DNA from: Meconema thalassinum
Lineage: Eukaryota; Arthropoda; Insecta; Orthoptera; Tettigoniidae
DNA length: 64,000 bases
NCBI GenBank assembly: GCA_946902985.2
Contig: OX336390.1
Coordinates: 527,948,861 to 528,012,860 of the forward strand
Reading direction: 5' to 3'
In this document: piece by piece, positions 50,113 through 59,264 of the stretch
Numbering within the stretch: the stretch's first letter is position 1
Layout: each line of letters opens with the position of its first letter
Program-made: the position numbers and the translations under genes
Notes under the pieces: model-generated
The model's database searches: none
What the model saw: the letters and a program-made list of their open reading frames with translations, nothing else
Told to the model about the DNA's origin: nothing

Positions 50113-52176
50113 CTAAAAATCGCAGTTTAATGGTTTTTTATTGCTAGTTTTGATGTATTTTGTGAACGATATGTATTGTTCCTTATTATTTGCAATCACA
50201 TCAATTTTCACATCTGAAGCTCCAAATTCTTTAACGATAAAGTGGTTATCGTATTTGCTGCCGTTATGTAGAATGACCGGAATGAATTTACTTACTCTAT
50301 AATTTAAATTACATTCTTGGTGAGCCGCACCACGATATTTTCCTGTTAAATGGTCATGATCGTGAACCCTGTCTGTATATAAACATTCACCACATATAAA
50401 ACAATTAGTTTCAGTTTCAAAATTCATATGCTCTGAGGAAGTTAGTGGCTCCATTGGAATGATCGTATTTAAAATAGAGGATATACGAATGGCATCTTTC
50501 TCAAGCCTTTCCATAAAAACTTTAGATGCATCAGGTCCTCTATAGAGCTCAAACTTATTTAAAGAGTCATCATAACTACATTTAATATAATATGCAAAGC
50601 TAAAAGGTTCATGAATGTGAGTAGTGTTGGTGAAAGGTTGGGCTGGATTTGATGAGCATGTATTAAATGGTTTTAGCAAAGCTTCAAAGTCAGCATATAT
50701 AACAAATGGTACTCGAAGTTGTTTCTCATAATCCTTAAATTTTAGAATGTTATTTTTAGGAGTCGGTAATACCGTACGAACATGATTACACCCCCATTTT
50801 TGATGTTGAGTTAGTTGGTCCTCTTTTCTGAAATATAGCAAACAGCCATCACACAACCACTTCTTAGATTCACCTTTTGTTATCTGACTACCAACTAGTC
50901 TACTTAAATGTTTTATCCAACAATAGTGAGCATTTTCACCTTCGGTTATGTATAGTAAATTTACATGAGCATCCTTTTTTTCCTGAGTATAATATAGAGG
51001 ACCAACTATACTCTTATTTTCAATTCCATAAACATTAATACTTACATTGTTCAGCTCTTCAAAACGTTGAATGTCTTTTATCGCCATAGGAAATTCCATT
51101 TCTTTTAAATCTAACACTGAAGAATAGTGAGGATAAGATGATGTTCTATCCATATTTTCCACTGCTGGATGGAGAGCTGAGGTTACAGCCCATGCAAAGC
51201 ATGCGTCATCATTATTCATAACGTTTACACAAGCATGCTTACGTTTGATCCATGCAGGTAAATCAACGTATGATGATGCTCGAAGGGGGTTGTATTTATT
51301 CATGTTGGTTTCTAAATAAAGTACTTCAACCAACGCCCAGCCTGACTCCCTTTCCTGGAACTCTTCACTCTTCACAATGATAGCACTTGAAATATTTCGA
51401 TACATATCACTAATATTAGTTGATTCGCTGACAATTATGTTTTTTGTATTAAAGGATTTGATATCCGTAATTTCACCTTCGCTCCCAGTTTTTACATAGA
51501 GTCCAAAAAGTTCAAAATTCATTTTAATTGTTTTATGCTCTAATAAAACATTTTCTACTAAGCCAAACACAGTAGGTTGAACATTTTTTAAAAATAATTC
51601 AATACTTTGAGTTTTTTCTTTACTATAAAGTCTATAACTAGCAATTCGACTTTTAAATGCACTACCAATTTGTTGAACATTTCCAGAATTTCTTTCATGG
51701 CAAGCGTTATTTTTATGTTGAATACTGCGTAAATGTCCATGAATGATTGAAGAAGGTATATCAATATTACATACATCACAATGGGTTATTGAAGGTTCAC
51801 CATTCTTCTTTCTTTTTGTTGCACAACTAGTTTCACAATCTTGAGAACGTTTACGCTTTTGAGCATCACATTCATTTAAAGGTTCCGTGCTAGTTGATGG
51901 TTTTACAGTTTTTAATTCCTGTTGTTCCCCATGCACTTCAACCATGTGGAATTGATATCGCTTTACAGCAGAAAAACCAAGTTCGCAAACTGAACACGAA
52001 AATGGTGCTGAACTGACATGCATTAAATTTACATGACGTGCAAGATTATCTTGTCTGTTAAATGTTGTAGAACAATGACTGCACACAAACATTTTAATGT
52101 CATGTTTAACATTTGCGTGTCGTTGAAGGCTGTCAGGTCTTGAGAACTGTTTCTTACAGTCACCACACTTGAACAT
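50113..52176 (-). CDS. Polinton DNA polymerase B, N-terminal part with C2H2 fingers
   Basis: Residues about 4-82 form three C2H2 zinc fingers (for example FKCGDCKKQFSRPDSLQRH). A region with NNDDACFAWAVTSALHP follows, as seen in insect Polinton polymerases. The 3'-5' exonuclease begins with Exo I VPFVIYADFEALL (about 500). A zinc-binding segment CFICGECL...DHDHLTGKYRGAAHQECN (about 610-640) resembles endonuclease VII-type metal sites. Exo II-like HNGSKYDNHFI follows. The frame stops at 50113 because of a one-base shift in the A6 run at 50134-50139. Together the two ORFs give about 1300 residues. Confidence 0.92.
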   Translation of the reverse strand: MFKCGDCKKQFSRPDSLQRHANVKHDIKMFVCSHCSTTFNRQDNLARHVNLMHVSSAPFSCSVCELGFSAVKRYQFHMVEVHGEQQELKTVKPSTSTEPLNECDAQKRKRSQDCETSCATKRKKNGEPSITHCDVCNIDIPSSIIHGHLRSIQHKNNACHERNSGNVQQIGSAFKSRIASYRLYSKEKTQSIELFLKNVQPTVFGLVENVLLEHKTIKMNFELFGLYVKTGSEGEITDIKSFNTKNIIVSESTNISDMYRNISSAIIVKSEEFQERESGWALVEVLYLETNMNKYNPLRASSYVDLPAWIKRKHACVNVMNNDDACFAWAVTSALHPAVENMDRTSSYPHYSSVLDLKEMEFPMAIKDIQRFEELNNVSINVYGIENKSIVGPLYYTQEKKDAHVNLLYITEGENAHYCWIKHLSRLVGSQITKGESKKWLCDGCLLYFRKEDQLTQHQKWGCNHVRTVLPTPKNNILKFKDYEKQLRVPFVIYADFEALLKPFNTCSSNPAQPFTNTTHIHEPFSFAYYIKCSYDDSLNKFELYRGPDASKVFMERLEKDAIRISSILNTIIPMEPLTSSEHMNFETETNCFICGECLYTDRVHDHDHLTGKYRGAAHQECNLNYRVSKFIPVILHNGSKYDNHFIVKEFGASDVKIDVIANNKEQYISFTKYIKTSNKKPLNCDF

Positions 52177-53752
52177 GATGATTACTTTCCAAGTTATCTA
52201 TAAAAGAAAGAAATCATCAATGTTAATAAAAGATAAAACAAGAAGTACAAAATAAATAGTTTAATTATATTCCAGTCAATGGTTATAGCAGGGTATTTAA
52301 ATCGATCTGTGAACTCCTAGCAAGTCTAACTTTATGTAGTTCTAACTGGGGGTTACTATATACCACTGTCACTGACACATAGCGGTGAACATTGGAACAT
52401 GATAGAGTGGTAGAAACCAGCGGTCGTCAGTTAAGTGAGCTAAGTGTGGCGTCATAGCCAGTCTTAAAACAAGTCTAAACTTGTAGAACATGTCACGTGA
52501 TAGAAACCAGCGATCACCAGTTAAGTGAGCTAAGTGTGACGCCATAGCCAGTCTTAAAACAAGTCTAAACTTGTAGAACATGTCACGTGATAAAAACCAG
52601 CAATCGCCAGTTAAGTGAGCTAAGTGTAATGTCATAGCCAGTCTTAAAACAAGTTTAAACTTGTAAAACATGTCACATGACAAGGTTAAGTTAGGTAAAG
52701 TTAAGTGAACTGAGGTTAAGTCTTTAAATATTCCCTCTGTCACTGACACCTAGCAATGAACATTCAAACTTAATAGAGCGGTAATCAAAATCTAACCTAC
52801 AAAAATAGCTTCACACACCATGGTCAAGTAGTTCCAACTTTTTACTGCTAAATATACCATTTTCACTAACATGTAGTGGTGAACATTGGAAAATATCACT
52901 GTAACTGTTTAAAAGTTATTAGAGGGGGGCACTTACCTTTTTATAATTGATCAACTACTGTCACTGAATGAACAGATTAAAGGAATCTGGTAACCTACAG
53001 GTACCCAATTATCTGTAAACAAATCAATCAATCAATCAATCAATCAATACATTCCAATCAATAACTTCAACATCAATTAGTAATAAAATACTACAATCCA
53101 TTAATAATAAGTACTTACCTTGCAAAATAATTTAATGATTTTCTACCAAAACGGCTTTTTTTACAACTCTTGAGCAGTAATAGAGCACTGTTCACTCAAA
53201 GCGAGTAATATAGACTGACAGTAGGGAGATATATGACACCCCTCTTATATAAACTCTCATCGCTCGTGTCAGCAGTTTTTTGCAGATCATTGCAATTCCT
53301 TTCCCAATACAGTTGAGAGTCCAAAGTACACTAGGAACACCTGTGTGGTATCCAATGACTGCTGACTTTGCATGATCATCACCCATTGTCTTAATCAACA
53401 TATGGGGTTTCAAATTACTGCAGCGTCATAGCAACAGCAGTGTGCGCTCTCTAGTATGTCAGCAACATGACACCGGAAGGAACACCTGTGTAATATCCAA
53501 TAACTGCTAACTTTGCATGATCATCATCCATTGTCTTAATGAACACTTGCGGTTTCAAATTACTGCAGTGTTAGTCATAGCAACAGATCTGCGAGCTCTC
53601 TGCCATGTCTGTAATAAGACACAGGAAGTAACAAGACGCCTTACTGCACGTGTCATCTCCCCAGTTTTAACATCTTAAGAACATGTATTATTCTCTTTCA
53701 ACTACAAATGACTCGTTAGAACACATCCATCCACCAAGTTAGATCCCTTGTA
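52177..53752. other. Polinton right-end non-coding region with repeats
   Basis: No gene is supported. Besides the repeats listed separately, an AATC microsatellite lies near 53023-53047. A direct duplication of about 120 bp (about 53333-53452 and 53479-53602) contains TTGCATGATCATCA and GGTTTCAAATTACTGCAG in both copies. Confidence 0.6.
52411..52680. repeat. Tandem repeat, 90 bp x 3
   Basis: Units begin at 52411, 52501 and 52591 with TAGAAACCAGCG or a close variant. They carry CAGTTAAGTGAGCTAAGTGT and CATAGCCAGTCTTAAAACAAG. The ORF on the minus strand here is produced by the repeat. It lies upstream of PolB. Confidence 0.85.
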
Positions 53753-54394
53753 TGTTCACATGTATTTCGTCACTTTCCTTTCATATCGTTATTCCATTAT
53801 AGTAGTGGTGAACAACGTCAATTCAACACACACAAAATGTAGTTAGGCCCTTTGACTATAATTTAAATAAATTCATGGGCTAGTCCGTAGGAACCAGGCC
53901 AAAGGGACCCGTCCAAAGGGACAAGGACTCGTCCACAGGGACCTGTCCACACAGACTTGTCCACAAGGACCTGTCCACAAGGACCTGCCCACAAGGACTC
54001 GTCCACAAGGACCTGTCAACAATAACCCATCAACACGGGTCCGACAGCAGGGGGGCTCGTCAACAATAACAGGGGCTCTCACCTCAAGGCCTAACATGCC
54101 CCTCTTTGATTATTGGTTTGCAGAACAACGTTACATTCCATATCGGCATTCAAACTCTCACATGTTGCAATTGGTAACAGAGATTCTCTAAAAAATTCAA
54201 TTTCACCCTCTAGTAGGGGTAGGTTTTATTTTTGGGGTTGAAATATGTTGTCCATTGGAAAGGGGGTGTCTGCCCGAGTTCAACAACACCTCATTTGTTA
54301 AAATCCAACCATAAGTTTGAGAGATATCGCACTGCCGCCATCTTGTGAGGTGGGGAGGTGGAGGTGGATTTAGAACCGATCAAAAACCACTACT
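53753..54394 (-). repeat. Polinton right terminal inverted repeat
   Basis: This is the reverse complement of 37901-38527 with extra copies of the GTCCACAAGGACCT-type minisatellite unit. It ends CCACTACT, followed by the duplication TTCATC (54395-54400). Confidence 0.93.
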
Positions 54395-54400
54395 TTCATC

Positions 54401-54788
54401 CCATGTAAATGCTTCAAGTTGTGCTTATAAACTCCCCCAGTTGAAACTTAATGAATTCAATGGGGAGTTGAAAGATTGGTTACCGTTTTGGTCCCAGTTT
54501 AAAAAGATTGACAGTGATCCTAATATGGACCCGAGTGATAAATTGCAGTATCTAGTCATGGCCACAGTTCCCTACTCTGTTGCTAGAGAAGTTGTTGAGA
54601 GTTACCCTGGTACAGCTGAGATGTATCCAGAGGTGATAAAAGCACTTAAAGATCGTTTTGGAAGGGAAGACTTGTTGACTGAATTTTATATTAGGGAACT
54701 TCTGAAAATCATCTTGCAGAACACGATTTCCATCAAGAAGATGCCTTTATCTGTTCTGTACGATAAGTTCGAAATCTTCATACGCTAG
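54401..54788 (+). pseudogene. BEL/Pao Gag, continuation after Polinton
   Basis: In-phase continuation of 37551-37900. It shows the DUF1759-type core: LPQLKLNEFNGELKDWLPFW, DKLQYLVMATVPYSVAREVV, ALKDRFGREDLLTEFYIREL. A shift or small deletion at about 54783 ends the frame; the next homologous block (LGVTSEKCGPILFPLVSSCL) is in a different frame at 54785-54928. Confidence 0.85.
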
Positions 54789-55886
54789 GTGTAACATCAG
54801 AAAAATGTGGCCCCATACTTTTTCCTTTAGTATCCTCATGTCTACCAGAGGATATTTTGAAGGTGTGGGAGAGGAGTTTTGGTCGCAGAGATCGAAAAAT
54901 CCTGAGTCGTCCTCGAAAGATGTCTTAGAGAATATTATACAGTTCCTAAGGGTGGAGGTTGAAGGAGAACAGAAAATAACCCTTGCTCTGTCTGGGTTCG
55001 GCTTAGCAGTGACCTCAAATAATAAAGTCAATGAAAATAAAAGGGTATCAAAGCAGCCTGTTCCCACTAGTAAAGATATTCCTACGGCTGCTGGGTTAAT
55101 TACTATTGCTAAGGGAGGATCTGAGTGCATCTTCTGCTCATCCAACCACAGGGCGCAGGATTGTATCAAGGCTCAGGCTATGACTATGGCAGAAAGACGT
55201 CACATTTTAGACAGTAAGAGGGCTTGTTTTGTTGTCTTAGACAAGGTCATCAAGCTAAAAGGTGCAAAAGTCGACCAAAGTGTATTGTTTGTGGCAAGTC
55301 ACATTTTGTGATTGTTTGTGATACCCTACCTCAGGTGCTTGATAGACCTAGTTCTAGGGAGGGAAAGACAAACACTCAGAATAGTCCTACAGGGTCTAAA
55401 CTACAGCATGATGAAGCACTCACAAGTCTATCAAACAGTTGTAACGTTCAGATGCAAACGCTTGTAGTCAATGTAAGAAGTGACAATGGTTATCGTCCAG
55501 CTAGAGCATTGATAGACACCGCTTCTCAACGTTCATATATTCTGTCGAGCACAGCGACAGAAATGGGCTACCAATCGAAAGGCAAGGAAATAATCCAGCA
55601 TTCACTTTTTGGGGGTACTAGTACGGGTGTGGTCCAGCACAATATTTTCAGCGATCTTCTCTCAAATTCAGACAATAAGTATAGATGTAATTTTCAAGCA
55701 TTAGATCAAAGTACAATATGTGGTAATATTTCTCCTGTCAAACCAGGGCCATGGATTGACGAGCTTGCTAAGCAAAATATCAGACTCGGTGATTTGCAAT
55801 GTTCAGGGCCTATAGAAATTTTAATTGGAGCTGACATTGCTGGTAAAATTCTCACTGGAGGTAGGAGAATGCTCATTGTGGGTTAG
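54785..55886 (+). pseudogene. BEL/Pao Gag C-terminus, zinc knuckles and protease, frameshifted
   Basis: Three frames carry the remains. 54785-54928 holds the Gag end. 54805-55311 includes the first zinc motif CIFCSSNHRAQDC. 55224-55886 holds CFCCLRQGHQAKRC and CIVCGKSHFVIVC, then the aspartic-protease-like domain with RALIDTASQRSYIL and EILIGADIAGKIL. The protease motif reads DTAS where DTGS or DSGS is usual. At least two frame breaks separate the parts. Confidence 0.8.
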
Positions 55887-56587
55887 TGGCGATCGAGACC
55901 AAACTTGGGTGGACATTAATGGGAAGGATTCCAGCACATCATTCCAAAGATAACCTTGCCATTGTTGTAACAAACATGTTTGTTAAGAATGCTGCGTTAT
56001 CAGATCTGTTGACACTAGACACCCTTGGAATCACAGATCCTTCTGAGAAGTTGAATAAGATGGAACTTCAGGCCGCCGTTCAGCAACATTTCATTGAGAC
56101 TGTGACTATCACAGACGAAGGGCGCTACGAAGTTCACTTACCCTGGAGTGCAGGTCATCCAACTCTGCCTAACAACTACGACTTAGCCCTGAAGAGGAGG
56201 AATTCCACAGTAAAGAAATTGAAAGTCGAGGGATTGTTTGAAGCTTACCAACAAGTTTTGGATGAATGGATTTCAGAAGGAGTCATCGAGGAAGTGCCTC
56301 TCCATGATATGAATTTGCCAGGGCATTACCTACCCCATCGACATGTGGTGAAGCTAAACAGTACGACACCTGTACGTCCAATCTTTGATGCCTCTGCTTG
56401 GAATGGAAAGAACCCAAGCCTTAATCATTGCTTAGAGAAGGGATCAAATCTGATTGAAAAGATACCTGCTGTCCTCGCTCGGTTCCGTCTCGAGAAGATA
56501 GGAGTAGTTGAGGACATCCGGCGTGCCTTCCTCCAAATCAGTTTATATCCTAATGACCGTAATTTCCTGCGTTTTTTTTTTGGATAA
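55886..56587 (+). pseudogene. BEL/Pao RT, N-terminal part
   Basis: The frame continues from protease with KLGWTLMGRIPAHHSK. It carries the pre-RT linker and the RT fingers: HYLPHRHVVKLN, VRPIFDASAWNGKNPSLN, and the first catalytic Asp in GVVEDIRRAFLQI. It stops after a T10 run at 56572-56581, where a run-length change shifts the frame. Confidence 0.85.
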
Positions 56588-57092
56588 CGGAAGGAGGCGC
56601 CCTTAAGGTCTACAGACACTGTCGTGTTGTATTTGGGTTTTCTGCCAGCCCTTTTCTCTTAGAAGCATGCCTGAATCTTCACCTTGGGACCACATTAGCC
56701 CATTGTAAGGAAGGAATTTTAAAGGGGCCCATTTCGTTGGTTGAGGAACTTGCTCGTAGTTTTCATGTTGATAATTGTGTGTCTAGCATGAAAGATGAAG
56801 AGGAAGCACAGCAATTCATCAATTTGGCTACTTCCGTCATGCGTGAACGACAATTTGAACTAAGAGGGTGGGAGGTGACTTCCCCTGTACACATTTCCGC
56901 ACCTGTCAATGTTTTAGGGCTTTCCTGCGATCCGTCTGCAGACACACTGGATATAAATATGGCAAGTCTTTCTTATTTAGATACAGAGCGGGTCACTAAG
57001 AAAACCATGCTGAGTGATGCTCATAGAATATTTGGCCCCATAGGTGTTACATGTAGTGTCACACTAGTACCCAAACGTCTATTGCAGCGAAC
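56584..57092 (+). pseudogene. BEL/Pao RT, C-terminal part, truncated
   Basis: The frame after the T10 run reads ITEGGALKVYRHCRVVFGFS, then the active-site segment SFHVDNCVSS in place of the usual YVDD-type motif, and then RIFGPIGVTCSVTLVPKRLL. Homology ends near 57092, before RNase H and integrase. Confidence 0.82.
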
Positions 57093-58573
57093 TTGTTTAT
57101 GATGTTTTCACGATATATACTGGAATAGAATTATAAAAGACGGGAAATGTAGAAGAACTTATACTGACTGTTGAGTGTGTATGTTGTTTACCTAACGTGA
57201 TATTGCGCTGTTGTTTAGTCCGAGACAGCTTAAATACCGTAAGTTACTAGACCAAACACGTGCAGTTAACATTAACAGCCGTCCCTATACCTACGTAAAT
57301 GTTGGTTTATGCTTGAATTTCTTGAAGTTAAGTTGTTTTCATGTGCCAGCACATTGTCGCCAACCCTGCTTAAAATCTCGCCATCTCCAAAGACCATAAT
57401 ACCACTACAATTTCTTAGCACACAGTTGCCGACATTTTTCTGGCGATAACTCCCAGAATGCATTTTCCACAACGTCTCCCAACATAATAATTACGACTTT
57501 CACTAATGACTATTATTTGAATAATTTCACAGTTTTCTTTGGAATTTCAAGTCTAATGAAGTATAATGAAGTTATAACAAGTTGTACACGGTAAGTACTA
57601 CTAATATACATCGATTAAACCGGTTTTACAGTTATTATAGACTCTTGATTATAGAAAATTTGTGTGTTCAAACTCACTAGTCTGAGATGTCTGGATGCTT
57701 TTATTTAATTAATTTTGGATAAATTCTTATTTAGATTTCATCATGACGCCTAAAACACGAGAACAGGATTGGAGAAACTCTACGAAGATCACTGGCGAAT
57801 CGACTACGACTTGAGTAAGTAGCTTAAACCTACATAATTAAAAGTACAAAGTTATTTAATCGTTGTTTTTTCACATTTTTATATTCAGTCAGAGCACAAA
57901 TAACGTAATAAAAAACCTTTATGGTCTTTTGAAATTTTGAAATAGTCTTCTGACTGCATTTTCGTATAGGCCTAATTCAAACATAACCTAAAATATAGCC
58001 TATGTAAGTTCACTCTCGGGAACATATTCTTAGGTTCAATTTGCCTTCTAATATTGTAGTGTATCTTATTCTTGACTTCCAAGTGCCGTCAGCCATAATA
58101 TTATAGTACATTGCACATGTAACTCGTAAGCTTGGCAGTGGTCTATGGTAGTGTGAATGTATTGGTGATTATTTATGTAGGTTATATGTAGTTGGCTAGT
58201 GACCTATAGCCTACTTAGTAGTAGGCAGATAAAATATTTATATTAGACCTATTTTTATTTGTTTCAGTCATGGTTGCGACAGAGTAGTGTGGTAGTCTTC
58301 AACGAACTTCAAGGGTTCTGCAACATGAATCAATCATCATTCTGAAGAGCCATATACTCGCATGTGGACGGGATATGCACTGCCCTTGTCACATATGCAA
58401 ATTTTCAGAGAATACCAACAATATCTCATAGCTCTCTTTTAGTTCTCGACATAAGTTACTTCACCACTGAATGTTTGGGTTAAAATTACTGATTTACTAA
58501 TGTTGGGTGAGACAAAGTCGTTGTTCGCTACTTGGTTAGATGACACAGTTTGGGCGAAGCCACTGGTTGTAAT
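57093..58573. other. AT-rich spacer, no gene supported
   Basis: Only short ORFs without domains are present. A short ATG frame at about 57745-57810 followed by GTAAGT (a donor-like site) was considered and rejected as a gene. Confidence 0.5.
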
Positions 58574-59256
58574 CAGGCGCGGATCTAGAGTTTGGCTTTG
58601 GGGGAAAGGGGGGGGGGGGGGTCACAGAATCGAAATTGTTAAGAAACATTGTATCACTGACAACGCAATCACAAAATAACCAAAAATACAAAACCAGACC
58701 AATTTTTTTGCAAGCTACATGGATAGAAATTTGATGCGTTTAGCGCACCAAAAATATTCGTACAAATTGCAACGGCGTGTTTTGCGACTTTTACATCTAG
58801 CTTCGAGAAAATTATCAAGGTACGTTACAGTTTCGGCAAGTCGAGTTGGTACCGACAAACGGAGCAAGTCACAGCCAAAGCTTAAATTGCCAACCTAGCT
58901 TTCAGTTTGGACGTCGGCAAAATTTTTTGGTGCGAAAAAGCCCGAAATTCCTATCCATGCATTGCTGCATATTCATCGTGACATCACTATAGACATCGAT
59001 TCGGAAGGTTTGCTAACAGGTATGAAGTTGTAAATATGTACAGTTGTGTAACAGAACATAGACTAATAATTGCAATAAAGATATTTTCAGTATTGAATAA
59101 AATGAAAAAAAAACTGTTTTACAGTTAAAATTCGTTAAGTTTTATTTGTCTGGTCATTGTGTTTTCGTTTTTTGAGTTTGCAAAAAAATTTGGTCTCTGT
59201 TCGGGGGGGTGGGGGGGGGGTCATGACCCCCGTGACCCCCCTTGAATCCGCGCCTG
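58574..59256. mobile_element. Non-autonomous hAT-type MITE (683 bp)
   Basis: The left end CAGGCGCGGATCTAG and the right end (reverse complement CAGGCGCGGATTCAAG) are terminal inverted repeats. The 8-bp duplication GTTGTAAT flanks it exactly (58566-58573 and 59257-59264), as in hAT insertions. It has long G runs near both ends (about 58606-58620 and 59203-59220) and no transposase ORF. Confidence 0.88.
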
Positions 59257-59264
59257 GTTGTAAT

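Larger units (their letters stand above)
37901..54394. mobile_element. Polinton/Maverick (adintovirus-like) element, 16.5 kb
   Basis: Terminal inverted repeats of about 630 bp start AGTAGTGGTTTTTGATCGG. A 6-bp duplication flanks them. The gene set (protein-primed PolB, retroviral-type integrase, packaging ATPase, adenovirus-type protease, penton and double-jelly-roll capsid proteins) is diagnostic. Frame breaks are seen in PolB, between the pVI-like gene and the protease, and in a PLA2-like gene. All structural genes are otherwise open. Leftward genes occupy 38844-41534, rightward genes 41627-47292, and PolB runs leftward at 52176-48260. Confidence 0.97.
37096..57092 (+). mobile_element. BEL/Pao-type LTR retrotransposon, 3'-truncated, split by Polinton
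   Basis: A probable 5' LTR, a primer site, gag, zinc knuckles, protease and RT are present in BEL/Pao order. Homology stops near 57092 inside the segment after RT, so RNase H, integrase and the 3' LTR are missing. The gag frame ends at 37900 and resumes in phase at 54401 on the other side of a 16.5-kb Polinton. Several frame breaks on the right side show decay. Confidence 0.88.

Noticed and set aside
53192..53413. Small gene at the Polinton right end
   Set aside because: It overlaps a duplicated non-coding segment and has no conserved motif.
57745..57815. Host exon with a GTAAGT donor
   Set aside because: The ATG frame stops after about 23 codons, other frames are closed upstream, and no second exon is evident.
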